This document shows positions 37,323 to 48,233 of a stretch of 64,000 nt of DNA, piece after piece (the stretch's first letter is position 1; each line of letters begins with the position of its first letter). Below the pieces are notes generated by a model, which was given only the letters and a program-made list of their open reading frames with translations, searched no databases and was not told where the DNA came from. The position numbers and the translations under genes were made by a program. This DNA comes from Pseudomonas fluorescens (GTDB lineage: Bacteria > Pseudomonadota > Gammaproteobacteria > Pseudomonadales > Pseudomonadaceae). Location: positions 186,001-250,000 of the forward strand of contig NZ_CABVHK010000009.1 in the NCBI RefSeq assembly GCF_902497785.1, read 5' to 3'.

Positions 37323-38236
37323 GGTGTTTTAAAAGCCTGTACATCGGACAAATCGGGAATCGAGGGTTGCGCCCCTGCTCGGGTCACTGACAGAGCGGCG
37401 GCGACCTGACCGAAACGGATCGCTTCACTCTCGCTTTTACCAACAGCCAGTGCGGCAGCGAAACCGCCTACAAAAGTGTCGCCAGCGGCCGTGGTATCCA
37501 CCGCCTTTACCTTCGGCGCCGGGAAATGCTCGAAGCTTTTGCCATTGGCAAAGAGTGAGCCCTGGGCACCGAGGGTGATGATCACCTTGCCGGCACCCAT
37601 GGCGATCAACCGGGCCGCTGCGGTTTCCGCAGTCGCCAGCGAGTCCACCGGCAAACCGCTCAGGGCCGCCGCTTCGCTCTCGTTGGGGATCAGGTAATCG
37701 ATGGCGGCGTACCAGTCAGCAGGCAGTGGCCGACTGGCTGGCGCAGGGTTGAGAATCACGGTTTTGCCCAGCTCCCGGCCGCGCTTGAGCGCGTGCCCGA
37801 CTGTGGCATCCGGCACTTCCAGCTGACAGATGATGACATCCGCCGCCTGCAACACTGCATCAAAACGATCAATCACTTCTGGCGTCAGCGCGCCGTTGGC
37901 CCCGGCAACGATCACAATCGCGTTCTGGCTATTGTCATCGACGACGATCAACGCCACACCGCTGGCACCGTCGACCGTACTGACTGCCTGACAATCGATC
38001 CGGTCAGCTAACAGTGCCCCGCGCAATTCTTCGCCATAGGCATCGCTGCCCACGCAACCGACCATCGCCACCTGCGCACCCAAACGGGCCGCGGCAACCG
38101 CCTGGTTGGCGCCCTTGCCACCGGACACCGTGGCAAACGACTCGCCGATCAGCGTTTCACCGCCACGGGGCAACCGTGAAGCCCGAGTAACCAGGTCCAT
38201 GTTCAAGCTGCCAATTACCACTACTTTTGCTGACAT
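37319..38236 (-). CDS. rbsK: Ribokinase
   Basis: 305 aa. PfkB-family motif 1 is [16 protein letters not shown] and motif 2 is [19 protein letters not shown] with the catalytic D of AAGD. It phosphorylates D-ribose with ATP. It lies between rbsR and rbsD with a short gap on one side and an overlap on the other. The 743-codon antisense frame starting in this gene is an artefact. Confidence 0.96.
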   Translation of the reverse strand: MSAKVVVIGSLNMDLVTRASRLPRGGETLIGESFATVSGGKGANQAVAAARLGAQVAMVGCVGSDAYGEELRGALLADRIDCQAVSTVDGASGVALIVVDDNSQNAIVIVAGANGALTPEVIDRFDAVLQAADVIICQLEVPDATVGHALKRGRELGKTVILNPAPASRPLPADWYAAIDYLIPNESEAAALSGLPVDSLATAETAAARLIAMGAGKVIITLGAQGSLFANGKSFEHFPAPKVKAVDTTAAGDTFVGGFAAALAVGKSESEAIRFGQVAAALSVTRAGAQPSIPDLSDVQAFKTP

Positions 38237-38285
38237 ACATGACTACTCATCAATTCTGTTTCAGTGGTGCTTTGAATTAGCGGTT

Positions 38286-39305
38286 TCAACGAAATTGGGC
38301 GAACACACCGGCCAGCGGCGCAGTCGATTCGCGCAGGACAATGCTCGGCGTCACGATCCGTTGATCGGTGGCCATGTCCGGGGTGGCGATCCTGCGCAAC
38401 AGCACTCCGGCCGCCATTTCACCCAGCTGCAGGATCGACTGGCCCACGGTAGTGAGCGCCGGGTAGACATAACGGCTCATCTGGATATCGTCGAAGCCGA
38501 TCACCGACAGCTCGCTTGGCACACGAATATGGCGCTCGGCGGCGGCGCGCAGCACACCGATGCCGATCATGTCGTTGCCGGCGAAAATGGCGCTGGGCGG
38601 ATTTTTTTCCAGCAGGATCGCAGCGGCGCTGTAACCGCCGGTGCTGGTGAAATCGCTTTCCAGCATACGTTCGCCAGGCACTTCGACCCCCGCCTCTTTG
38701 AGCGCGCGGCAAAACCCCGCCAGACGCATCTGCGCCACGCTAGTGCTGGCCGGGCCGCCAATAGTGGCGATGTCCCGGTGCCCCAATTCCAGCAGGTGCC
38801 GCGTTGCCAGATAAGCACCGTACTCGTGATCGATGCGCACCAGGTCGGCATTCACGCCATCCAGCCCACGGTCGACGATGACCATTGGCGTGCGCACACC
38901 CGCCAGGCCTTCTGCCAGCCCCGCATCACCACCGGCGGACGCCACAATCAGCCCGTCGACGCGCTTTTCCAGCAACACGCGCAAATAGCTGCGTTGCTTG
39001 TCCGGGTTGTCGTCGGAATTGCAGAGAATCACGCAATAGCCATTACGCTCGCAGTAATCCTCGATGCCGCGCGCCAGTTCGGCGAAGTACGGGTTGAGGC
39101 TGTTAGGCACCAGCAGGCCGATGGTCGCGGTGGTTTTGGCTTTCAACGAACGGGCCACCGCGCTGGGTACATAGTCGAGGCTTTTGATCGCGGCCTCGAC
39201 CTTGACCCGCACCTCCTCGCTGACCGGCCGGGTCTTGTTCACCACATGGGAAACCGTGGTGTAGGAAATGCCCGCGAGCGCCGCTACATCCTTGATTGTC
39301 GCCAT
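38286..39305 (-). CDS. rbsR: LacI-family ribose repressor
   Basis: 339 aa. The N-terminal helix-turn-helix is TIKDVAALAGISYTTVSHVV, followed by the hinge helix VPSAVARSLKAK and a periplasmic-binding-like sensor domain. It should repress the operon by binding the LacI-type palindrome upstream of rbsB (42943-42956) and release on binding ribose. Its place within the operon between rbsC and rbsK is common in Pseudomonas. Confidence 0.93.
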   Translation of the reverse strand: MATIKDVAALAGISYTTVSHVVNKTRPVSEEVRVKVEAAIKSLDYVPSAVARSLKAKTTATIGLLVPNSLNPYFAELARGIEDYCERNGYCVILCNSDDNPDKQRSYLRVLLEKRVDGLIVASAGGDAGLAEGLAGVRTPMVIVDRGLDGVNADLVRIDHEYGAYLATRHLLELGHRDIATIGGPASTSVAQMRLAGFCRALKEAGVEVPGERMLESDFTSTGGYSAAAILLEKNPPSAIFAGNDMIGIGVLRAAAERHIRVPSELSVIGFDDIQMSRYVYPALTTVGQSILQLGEMAAGVLLRRIATPDMATDQRIVTPSIVLRESTAPLAGVFAQFR

Positions 39306-39308
39306 GAC

Positions 39309-40286
39309 TCAGGTCCGCCGGCTTGCGCGCTGACTGCGATAGGTATCGAGCACCACCGCCACCACGATGACCGCGCCGGTGATGATGCGCTTGGTCGGCT
39401 CGGTCGCACCGATCTGCGCCAGACCGGCGGCCAACACCGAAATGATCAGGACGCCGAAAAAGGTGCTGATGACCGAACCACGCCCGCCCATCAGGCTCGT
39501 TCCGCCGATCACTACCGCTGCGATCACTTGCAGCTCCAGGCCAGAACCGGCATTCGGGTCCGCCGCTTCCAGACGCGAAATCTGAAACAGCGCGGCGATC
39601 CCCGCGAGCAATCCCATCAGACTGAAGACCAGGATCTTGTAGGGTTTTGGATTGATCCCCGCCAGGCGTACGGCTTCTTCGTTGGTGCCAATGCCGATCA
39701 GGTAGCGGCCAAACACCGTGCGGGTCAACACAGCCTGGGCAATGATAATGATCAGCAAGGCAATGATGAACGACGGCGAGATACCGAAGGCAATCGGGTT
39801 GGACAGCCAGGCGAAGGCATCACCGATGTACGCCGTGCGCGAACCGGTCATTTGGTACGCCACGCCGCGGGCCATTTCCAATACGCCAAGGGACACGATG
39901 AACGACGGAATCCGCCAGGCCACGGTGATCGAACCGGTGAGGGTTCCGGCCAGTGCCGCTGCCGCCATGCCGAGCAATGCGGCCGGCAGAACGCTCCAGC
40001 CCCAGCCGAGAATCGCCACACTGACCGTAGACGCGGCGAGTGCCAGCACCGAACCCACCGACAGGTCTATGCCGCCGATGATCAACACGAACGTCATGCC
40101 GACCGCCAGCACCATCAAGTCCGGTATCTGGTTGGCCAGGGTGCTGAACGTGTCATAAGACAGAAAATGGCTGCTCAACACCGAGAACAGCGCGACCATC
40201 GCCAGCAAGGCACCGGCCAGGCCCAGATAGGTGCCGAGGCCGTAAAAATTGCCGCTGCGTTTTCCGGCCGACGTTGCAGTATTCAT
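39309..40286 (-). CDS. rbsC: Ribose ABC transporter permease
   Basis: 325 aa with eight or more hydrophobic segments and the permease motif GGIDLSVGSVLALAA (about residues 70-85) and GRYLIGIGTNEEAVRLAGIN near residue 200, the coupling helix that meets RbsA. The start overlaps the rbsA stop (ATGA). Confidence 0.95.
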   Translation of the reverse strand: MNTATSAGKRSGNFYGLGTYLGLAGALLAMVALFSVLSSHFLSYDTFSTLANQIPDLMVLAVGMTFVLIIGGIDLSVGSVLALAASTVSVAILGWGWSVLPAALLGMAAAALAGTLTGSITVAWRIPSFIVSLGVLEMARGVAYQMTGSRTAYIGDAFAWLSNPIAFGISPSFIIALLIIIIAQAVLTRTVFGRYLIGIGTNEEAVRLAGINPKPYKILVFSLMGLLAGIAALFQISRLEAADPNAGSGLELQVIAAVVIGGTSLMGGRGSVISTFFGVLIISVLAAGLAQIGATEPTKRIITGAVIVVAVVLDTYRSQRASRRT

Positions 40287-41836
40287 GGAAGATCCCTAGG
40301 CGCTGCTTCGTTGAGCAACGCATCACGTTTTTGGTAGCCGGCAAAAGCGGCGGCAAGCAAGTCATCCTGGGTCCAGCTGTCGCGCTCGAATGTCTCGATC
40401 AGACGCCCCGCCGACAGCACGCCGATCCGGTCGCAGATCAGCATCAATTCACGCAGGTCGCTGGACACTACCACCAGCGCCTTGCCCTGACGGGTCAGTT
40501 GACCGAGCAGTGCATAGATGTCGAATTTTGCCCCGACGTCGATGCCGCGAGTCGGCTCGTCGAACAGCAACACCGAGCAATCGCGCTCAAGCCAGCGGCC
40601 AATCACGACTTTCTGCTGGTTGCCTCCGGACAACTCCGAGACCAATTGCGTCGGGCTGGAACTGCGGATGCGCATCGCGTCGATCTGACGCTGGGCCAGT
40701 GACATCTCGTCAGTGTTGTTAACGAAGCCAGCGCTGGAAATCACCGGCATGTTGCCCAAGGCAATGTTGGCACTGATCGACTGGGTCAGCAGCAAGCCTT
40801 CGCCCTTGCGGTCTTCGGTGATCAGGGCAATGCCATGACCCACCGCATCCGCCGGTGAACGAATACTCACAACCTGTGCCGGCGAACCCAGCGCAACCGT
40901 GCCGCTGTCCGCCATGTCGGCACCGAAGATCAAGCGCAGCAACTCGGTGCGCCCTGCCCCGATCAGACCGGAAATACCGTAGATTTCACCGGCACGCACT
41001 TCGAAGGACACGTCGCGCACCTTGTCCGAGCGGGTCAGCCCCTGGACCGTCAATGCTGGAGCGCCGATTTTGCGCGGCCCCATGTCGATGTGTTCGCCGA
41101 GTTCACGGCCGACCATCAGGGTGACCAGTTGCTCACTGTTGTAATTGGCCATCGGCTCGACGCAAACCAGATTGCCGTCGCGCAACACCGCAATGCGCTG
41201 AGCGACCCGCGCCAGCTCTTCAAGGCGGTGCGAGATATAGATGATCGATACGCCGCGCGCTTGCAAACGCGTGATCTGCTCAAACAGCATTTCGACTTCA
41301 CGCGCGGTCAGCATCGCGGTCGGCTCATCGAGGATCAAAACATGACAATCGCCGATCAGGTTGCGGGCGATCTCGACCATTTGCTGGTGACCGATACCCA
41401 GTTCACCGACCAGCGTGTCCGGATCGATCGCGTCGAGCCCGACCTGCGCCATGGCGTCTATGGCCGCCTTGCGCAGTTGCTTGCGGCTGATCCAGCCGCC
41501 ATTGCTGGGCAAATTGTCGAGAAACAGGTTCTCCGCCACCGACAAGGTCGGCAACAGATTGAGTTCTTGCATGACCATGCGAATGCCCAGGTCTTCAGCC
41601 TGGGTGCGGCTGCCTGGGCGGTAATCCTGCCCCTGAAATTGCATCTGGCCGGTGCTCGGCGTGACCAGCCCGCCGATGATTTTCGACAGCGTACTTTTGC
41701 CGGCGCCATTCTCGCCGGTCAGCGCCAACACCTCACCGCGCACCAGCGTCAGGTCGATGCTGGTGAGGACAGGTTGCGCGTAGGTCTTGCCGATGCCGCT
41801 GACCGAGAGGACAGCGTTCGGAGCGGAAACTGACAT
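40283..41836 (-). CDS. rbsA: Ribose ABC transporter ATP-binding protein
   Basis: 517 aa from the ATG at 41836. It has two ABC domains: first Walker A GENGAGKSTLSKII and Walker B HVLILDEPTAML, then a degenerate second site with GLIGAGRTELL and the signature LSGGNQQKVVIGRW. It drives uptake of ribose through RbsC. A start four codons upstream is possible but lies in the ribosome-binding region. Confidence 0.95.
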   Translation of the reverse strand: MSVSAPNAVLSVSGIGKTYAQPVLTSIDLTLVRGEVLALTGENGAGKSTLSKIIGGLVTPSTGQMQFQGQDYRPGSRTQAEDLGIRMVMQELNLLPTLSVAENLFLDNLPSNGGWISRKQLRKAAIDAMAQVGLDAIDPDTLVGELGIGHQQMVEIARNLIGDCHVLILDEPTAMLTAREVEMLFEQITRLQARGVSIIYISHRLEELARVAQRIAVLRDGNLVCVEPMANYNSEQLVTLMVGRELGEHIDMGPRKIGAPALTVQGLTRSDKVRDVSFEVRAGEIYGISGLIGAGRTELLRLIFGADMADSGTVALGSPAQVVSIRSPADAVGHGIALITEDRKGEGLLLTQSISANIALGNMPVISSAGFVNNTDEMSLAQRQIDAMRIRSSSPTQLVSELSGGNQQKVVIGRWLERDCSVLLFDEPTRGIDVGAKFDIYALLGQLTRQGKALVVVSSDLRELMLICDRIGVLSAGRLIETFERDSWTQDDLLAAAFAGYQKRDALLNEAAPRDLP

Positions 41837-41891
41837 AAAAATCTCCATGCGCTCCCCCGGACGGGCGAGCGCCGTTTTGTCGCCAGAAGGA

Positions 41892-42848
41892 CTACTTGGT
41901 CACCAGCTCTACCGGAGTTTCGATGACGCCGTTGGTGCCACCGTCGACTTTCTCACCTTTGATGATCTTCAGCGCGGTCTCGATGCCGAATACGGCCTGC
42001 CGGGCAGCGAACTGATCAGCGGTAGCGAGGACGCGACCATCCTTGAGCATTGGCTTGATCGCATTGATATTGTCGTAGCCGACCACTTGCACCTTGCCGG
42101 CCTTGCCCGCAGCGCGCACGGCGGAAACCGCGCCGACCGCCATGCTGTCGTTGCCGGCCAGCAACGCTTTGACTTGCGGATATTCGCTCAGGATCGACGC
42201 TGCAACCTTGTTGCCTTTATCGATTTCCCAGTCACCGGACTGCAACGAAACGACCTTGATCTGCGCCGCTTCCATCGCGTCCTTGAAACCGGCGGTGCGA
42301 GCCTGGGCGTTGGTGGTGGTGGACACGCCTTCGATGATGCCGACTTCGTCACCGGCCTTCAGTTGTTTCGCCAGGTATTCGCCCACCAGACGCGCGCCTT
42401 TGCGGTTGTCGGGGCCTACGAACGGAACAGTGATATTTTTGCTTTTGACGACCGCTGGATCCAGCTGGTTATCGATGTTGATCACAGTGATGCCGGCATC
42501 GATGGCTTTCTTGATCACCGGGACCATGGCCTTCGAATCAGCGGGAGCGATGACCAGCGCATTGACTTTGGCCAGAATCATTTGCTCGACAATGCGCGTC
42601 TGCCCCGCAGTGTCCGTTTCGTCTTTGATGCCGTTGGAGATCAGGTCAAAATCGGCGGAGTGATCTTTCTGGTAGGCCTTGGCGCCATCTTCCATGGTCA
42701 GGAAGAATTCGTTGGCCAGGGATTTCATGACCAAGGCGACTTTAGGCTTTTCAACAGATTCGGCGAAGGCCGAGGAGACAGGCAGCGCGGCGGATGCGGC
42801 AGCCAGCATAGCGACAGCGAGAAGACGTCCAGCGAATGGCAGCTTCAT
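41892..42848 (-). CDS. rbsB: Ribose-binding periplasmic protein
   Basis: 318 aa with a cleavable signal peptide (to about residue 29, SAFA). The substrate-binding fold shows VALVMKSLANEFFLTMEDGA and a LVIAPADSKAMVPVIKKAID strand-helix. It delivers ribose to RbsAC and is the first gene of the operon rbsBACRKD. The gap of 55 bases to rbsA is typical. Confidence 0.95.
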   Translation of the reverse strand: MKLPFAGRLLAVAMLAAASAALPVSSAFAESVEKPKVALVMKSLANEFFLTMEDGAKAYQKDHSADFDLISNGIKDETDTAGQTRIVEQMILAKVNALVIAPADSKAMVPVIKKAIDAGITVINIDNQLDPAVVKSKNITVPFVGPDNRKGARLVGEYLAKQLKAGDEVGIIEGVSTTTNAQARTAGFKDAMEAAQIKVVSLQSGDWEIDKGNKVAASILSEYPQVKALLAGNDSMAVGAVSAVRAAGKAGKVQVVGYDNINAIKPMLKDGRVLATADQFAARQAVFGIETALKIIKGEKVDGGTNGVIETPVELVTK

Positions 42849-42942
42849 GGGTTCACTCCGATCTTATGATTATTCTGAGCAACGCTTGCGCTGGCGTAAG
42901 CTTCACCGCGATTAGCGATGGAACACTCCATCGGCAGCACCG

Positions 42943-42956
42943 CGCAAACGTTTGCG
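42943..42956. promoter_or_regulatory. Probable RbsR operator
   Basis: CGCAAACGTTTGCG is a perfect 14-bp palindrome with the central CG of LacI-family operators, 95 bases upstream of the rbsB start. No other such site was seen in the gap. Confidence 0.75.
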
Positions 42957-43034
42957 AAGACCGAACTATGCGAACCCTGCTTGCATTTGTCAACGACCGA
43001 AAAGCACGCTGAGTGCTTCGGTCGACATCATCGG

Positions 43035-43484
43035 TCAGGCCGTGGTGCTGATCACACCGCCCGAGCTGGACCCCTTGGCCAATTCCTTGACCAGATTGCC
43101 CGACACTTCCAGCAACGCACCATTGGTGTCGGCGAGCTGCCCCTGAATCGACATGACCACCGCGGCTTTGGCTTCGGGTGTCGAGTATGACGCAGCCTGC
43201 GCAGCTGCCAGTTGCTGCTGTTGCTCGCGCAGTTGCTGCTGCAGTTCCTGCATGCGCTTGAGCAACATTTTCACCGCGATGCTTTGATCGCTGCCACTTT
43301 CTTCTTTAGCTTCGGTCGGGGCGCCTCCGCCGGTTCGAACCTGGGTTTTACCCCCCTCTTCCTCGCTGCCCAATGCCTGGGTCGAAGCCTGCGAAGTCGC
43401 TTCGCTCAAGGCGTTGATCGTCGCAGTGGACTTTCCACCAATAGTGATTGCGCCTGCATTGGGAAAACCGATCGAAAACGACAT
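43035..43484 (-). CDS. Glutamine-rich coiled-coil protein
   Basis: 149 aa from the ATG at 43484 (AGGAG upstream); the longer frame adds a leader without protein-like pattern. The N-terminal half is Ser/Thr/Ala-rich, the middle (about residues 75-105) is MLLKRMQELQQQLREQQQQL, a coiled coil, and the C-terminus ends in GGVISTTA. It resembles FlxA-like proteins of flagellated bacteria, but this is only a pattern match. No signal peptide. Confidence 0.6.
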   Translation of the reverse strand: MSFSIGFPNAGAITIGGKSTATINALSEATSQASTQALGSEEEGGKTQVRTGGGAPTEAKEESGSDQSIAVKMLLKRMQELQQQLREQQQQLAAAQAASYSTPEAKAAVVMSIQGQLADTNGALLEVSGNLVKELAKGSSSGGVISTTA

Positions 43485-44925
<1,441 letters not shown>

Positions 44926-45132
44926 TACACCCTCGCCCGACCCGTTCCGGTCGGGCACTGCTTCTCTCACTCGCCAGCCCCGGCGAGTGATCCCTCAGCT
45001 GATAAAAAAACTCTCTCTTCCTACACCAAACGGTAAAAACCGCTGTCAGAGGATTTTCTTGAATTTTAAGCGGTTGCGAAATTGCTTACAGTTAAATACT
45101 GTATGCACGTACAGCTTAATAAGGATAAATCC

Positions 45133-45372
45133 GTGGCCACGACTTCCGTCTCTCCCGACGCCTATCAACGCATGGGCATTCGCGTTCAGAAAATCATCAA
45201 CTCCCCCACCGCCCAAAAAGCCAAAGCGGCGCTGATCTTCCGTCTTCCCGACGAGCCAGTGGATGAGTGGGAACAGTTGCTCGAAGAAATCGACGAAAAC
45301 GACAACGTCACCCTCGCCTATCGCGACGATGGCGGTGTGCAGATTTTCTGGGTTGTGCCGAAGGAAGATTGA
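45133..45372 (+). CDS. DUF1654-family protein
   Basis: 79 aa from the GTG at 45133, with AAGGA upstream; earlier in-frame starts lack a ribosome-binding site. The sequence SPDAYQRMGIRVQKIINSPT, then AQKAKAALIFRLPDEPVDEW and a final VQIFWVVPKED define DUF1654, a small family common in Pseudomonas. The function is unknown. It lies four bases before endA and is probably co-transcribed with it. Confidence 0.85.
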   Translation: MATTSVSPDAYQRMGIRVQKIINSPTAQKAKAALIFRLPDEPVDEWEQLLEEIDENDNVTLAYRDDGGVQIFWVVPKED

Positions 45373-45376
45373 GTCA

Positions 45377-46066
45377 ATGAGTGTTCGTTGTTTAGCTTTA
45401 TTGTTTTTGCTGTTGGCGATGGGTGCCCAGGCAGACGCCCCGCGCACGTTCAACGAAGCCAAGAAAGTCGCCTGGAAGCTTTATGCCCCGCAATCCACCG
45501 AGTTCTACTGCGGGTGCAAATACACCGGCAACAAGGTGAACCTTTCGGCCTGCGGCTATGTTCCGCGCAAAAATGCCAAACGCGCTGCCCGCATCGAGTG
45601 GGAGCACATCGTCCCCGCCTGGCAGATCGGCCATCAGCGCCAATGCTGGCAGGAAGGCGGACGCAAGAACTGCACGCGTTACGACCCGACCTACCAGAAA
45701 GCCGAAGCCGATTTGCACAATCTGGTGCCGAGCATCGGTGAGGTGAATGGGGATCGCAGCAATTTCAGCTTTGGCTGGCTGCCGGAGCAATCCGGTCAAT
45801 ACGGCTCATGCCTGACCCAGGTCGACTTCAAGGCGAAGAAGGTCATGCCGCGCCCGTCCATCCGCGGCATGATCGCCCGAACCTACTTTTACATGAGCAA
45901 ACAGTACGGCTTGCGCTTGTCGAAACAGGATCGGCAGCTGTACGAAGCCTGGAACAAAACCTATCCGGTCCAGGCGTGGGAACGCCAACGCAACCAAAGC
46001 GTGGCGTGTGTGATGGGACGCGGCAACGAATTCGTCGGGCCGGTGAACCTTAAAGCGTGTGGTTAA
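45377..46066 (+). CDS. endA: Secreted endonuclease I
   Basis: 229 aa from the ATG at 45377; the upstream frame overlaps DUF1654. The signal peptide is 19 residues (to AQA). The nuclease core has IEWEHIVPAWQIGHQRQCW and ADLHNLVPSIGEVNGDRSNF, the histidine- and asparagine-containing metal site of the endonuclease I family, plus several cysteines that can form disulfides. It degrades extracellular or incoming DNA. Confidence 0.93.
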   Translation: MSVRCLALLFLLLAMGAQADAPRTFNEAKKVAWKLYAPQSTEFYCGCKYTGNKVNLSACGYVPRKNAKRAARIEWEHIVPAWQIGHQRQCWQEGGRKNCTRYDPTYQKAEADLHNLVPSIGEVNGDRSNFSFGWLPEQSGQYGSCLTQVDFKAKKVMPRPSIRGMIARTYFYMSKQYGLRLSKQDRQLYEAWNKTYPVQAWERQRNQSVACVMGRGNEFVGPVNLKACG

Positions 46067-46078
46067 ACGATCAGACCG

Positions 46079-46444
46079 TCACTGAGTCACAGGACGCTCT
46101 GTGACCAGTAACTCGATATTCTGTTTTTTCGCACGAGTCAGTGCCGCGCGCACCTCTGCTTCTTTGGCCTCAGCCTCGGCCTTCGAATTGAAAGGCCCCA
46201 TCAGAATGCGGGTCTTGCCATTTTCCTTGACCACGCTGGAAACGAAACTGTGCTCAATCAGCCAGCCGCTCAGGTCACTGACCGCTTGAGTGATTTCACC
46301 GCGCACCTCCAGATCCCACTGGGGCGCGGAGGCGGCTGCGGGCGTTGCGATTGTCGCCGGTTGCGGTTTTTGCGCGTCAACGCTCTTGCCTTCACCACAT
46401 CCCGCCATTGCCAGTACTGCGATTACCACGGCCATTTTGCGCAC
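46079..46444 (-). CDS. SPOR-domain lipoprotein
   Basis: 121 aa. The lipobox MAGC lies at residues 13-16. A short Ala/Pro linker leads to a C-terminal SPOR-like fold (about 45-115) with LIEHSFVSSVVKENGKTRIL and GPFNSKAEAEAKEAEVRAAL. SPOR domains bind denuded septal peptidoglycan, so a role near the division site or cell wall is plausible. It is convergent with endA. Confidence 0.82.
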   Translation of the reverse strand: MRKMAVVIAVLAMAGCGEGKSVDAQKPQPATIATPAAASAPQWDLEVRGEITQAVSDLSGWLIEHSFVSSVVKENGKTRILMGPFNSKAEAEAKEAEVRAALTRAKKQNIELLVTERPVTQ

Positions 46445-46694
46445 AACGCTTCCCTCTGAATGCTGAAAGCGGGGATTTTAACATTCATGAATACTTCCCG
46501 AGTGCCGCAAAATGGGCGCAAAACAACGAGAATCATGGATGCGGCCTCTGTATAGTTACGCCTTGGGAATTAATGCAGCATCTGCGCGTCAGAAAGAGGC
46601 ACCCAAACCGTGAGACTTCGCACTAATCTATACATACCACCGACCTCTGCACTGTCCGAATCAGGTGCCCTACAAAGCAATCAAGGAGAAGACC

Positions 46695-46886
46695 ATGCTG
46701 ATACTCACCCGCAAAGTCGGTGAAAGCATAAACATTGGTGATGACATTACGATCACCATTCTGGGCGTAAGCGGCCAGCAAGTCAGAATTGGCATCAACG
46801 CCCCGAAAGACGTTGCGGTGCACCGCGAAGAGATTTATCAGCGCATCCAGGCTGGCCTGACCGCCCCGGACAAGCCGCAATCCTGA
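46695..46886 (+). CDS. rsmE: CsrA-family regulator, RsmE type
   Basis: 63 aa from the ATG at 46695 (AAGGAG upstream). The sequence [40 protein letters not shown], then [13 protein letters not shown] is CsrA-like and matches the RsmE paralogue of fluorescent pseudomonads rather than RsmA. It binds GGA motifs in mRNA leaders and represses translation under the Gac/Rsm cascade. There is no alaS-lysC upstream, as would be the case for rsmA. Confidence 0.9.
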
Positions 46887-47062
46887 ATCCGGCTGCAGTC
46901 CGTAGCCAGCCCGTTCGCCCCGGAACCACGGCTGGCTAAAATTCGAGTGTCGCCGGCAGCCCTGCACCTACCCACATCGTGAGCCGATACTAACGGCATG
47001 CCTCTGAGTCTGGCTGTCGGACATTTCCGATAAAACCGGGGGAAGTCGGTAATCGTACTGCG

Positions 47063-47518
47063 CTAACCAAACGTCACACCCCGCGCCATACCCGTGGCCG
47101 CCACCACCATCAACAACACCAGCAACGCTTCGATATGACTGATCCGCGCGAACAGCTTTGCACGGCCGGAATCGATAGCGGCACCGCGCGCCAGCGCAAT
47201 GCGCCACTTGATCAGCGTTATCATCGGTGCAACTTCGAGCAACAGAATAAGAACGAAAAGCGTCATCTTCAGATGGAACAGCGGTTGGTGCAGGTAGTAG
47301 TCAGTGCCTTTTTCGTACCCGCCGAAGGCTCGCATCCCCCCGGTGACCAGCAAGATAAGTGCAGAAATCCCCCACAGATTGTCTGCAATCAATACGCCCC
47401 GCGCATCACCAGCCCCGGCAGCCAAGCGCCGGAACGCCGCGCTGCGAGTGAGGACTGCCCAAAATCCCAAGGCGAACGCCAGGAGGTGGATTGCGGCAAG
47501 AAACCAGTGCACAAGCAT
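47063..47518 (-). CDS. DUF2214-family membrane protein
   Basis: 151 aa with four hydrophobic segments (about residues 3-24, 45-65, 80-103, 128-148). The pattern HWFLAAIHLLAFALGFWAVL and FHLKMTLFVLILLLEVAPMI fits DUF2214, small four-helix inner-membrane proteins with conserved histidines. The function is unknown. Confidence 0.85.
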   Translation of the reverse strand: MLVHWFLAAIHLLAFALGFWAVLTRSAAFRRLAAGAGDARGVLIADNLWGISALILLVTGGMRAFGGYEKGTDYYLHQPLFHLKMTLFVLILLLEVAPMITLIKWRIALARGAAIDSGRAKLFARISHIEALLVLLMVVAATGMARGVTFG

Positions 47519-47662
47519 TTGAATACTCCCGTCAGGCCGACATTCAGATCGGCCTGAAAGTAGTAGTCGAAAAAACTGGAATGTGCCTGCAACCGGCGAC
47601 CGAAGAGGGCTCGCAGAAAATTGCCAGCGCCCGCCCCGGCAACCCCGGTAAAGTCGAGAGGA

Positions 47663-47839
47663 TTACTGACGCCTCTGCATCCACCCTATCAACATGAATG
47701 CGAGCCCGGGTATTAATAGTCCGGGGGCGACATACGCGAATGTCCCTTCGCTGATCAGCCCCGTCAAACCGAAGCAAAAGCCGCAAACCGTGAGTGGGAT
47801 CCCGCAGAGAAACATCGGGTTTCGCAACGCCTTTTCCAT
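47663..47839 (-). CDS. Small membrane protein, 58 residues
   Basis: 58 aa. The start is MEKALRNPMFLCGIPLTVCG, with two hydrophobic segments (about residues 9-29 and 33-52) and a basic end (WMQRRQ). It ends 145 bases before the DUF2214 gene and begins 20 bases after the gtrA stop, so it probably belongs to the glycan-modification group. No family known to me. Confidence 0.65.
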   Translation of the reverse strand: MEKALRNPMFLCGIPLTVCGFCFGLTGLISEGTFAYVAPGLLIPGLAFMLIGWMQRRQ

Positions 47840-47858
47840 GGCACATCTTTCCTTTCAA

Positions 47859-48233
47859 TCAGGTCCGTGAAGAATTGAAAACAATTTTTTTAGAAATTAC
47901 GTAATTCAAGACAAACGCGACGCCTTCGGTAAAAATCTTTGCAACGTACGGCCAGCCCGTTTCTGCACTCAATACTCCGACCAGGAGACTCGTAAAACAC
48001 AGATTGATCGCCCACAGTATTAGGTATCGTTTTGCGCGCGTCGCATGCGCCCCCTGCTGATCCCCAAATGTGAAATGAGTGTGAACGTAGAAAGCAGTGA
48101 CGCCAGAAAAAACCTTGGAAATCGCATTACTACCTGCAGATGGCAGTCCCAAGTGCAGGAGAACGGCAAAGATCAGGAAATCAAGGCCAAAGCATCCTAT
48201 CTGAATGGAAAAATATTTGAGAAACCTTATCAT
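47859..48233 (-). CDS. GtrA-family flippase
   Basis: 124 aa with four membrane helices and the GtrA pattern (FLKYFSIQIGCFGLDFLIFA at the start, ending YVISKKIVFN). GtrA proteins flip an undecaprenyl-phosphate-linked sugar across the inner membrane for attachment to surface glycans. It overlaps the glycosyltransferase gene by four bases. Confidence 0.88.
   Translation of the reverse strand: MIRFLKYFSIQIGCFGLDFLIFAVLLHLGLPSAGSNAISKVFSGVTAFYVHTHFTFGDQQGAHATRAKRYLILWAINLCFTSLLVGVLSAETGWPYVAKIFTEGVAFVLNYVISKKIVFNSSRT

Noticed and set aside
38106..40337. 743-codon plus-strand open frame
   Set aside because: It lies antisense to rbsK, rbsR and rbsC, all with clear motifs; the sequence is H-, R- and Q-rich, as expected of the reverse frame of GC-rich genes.
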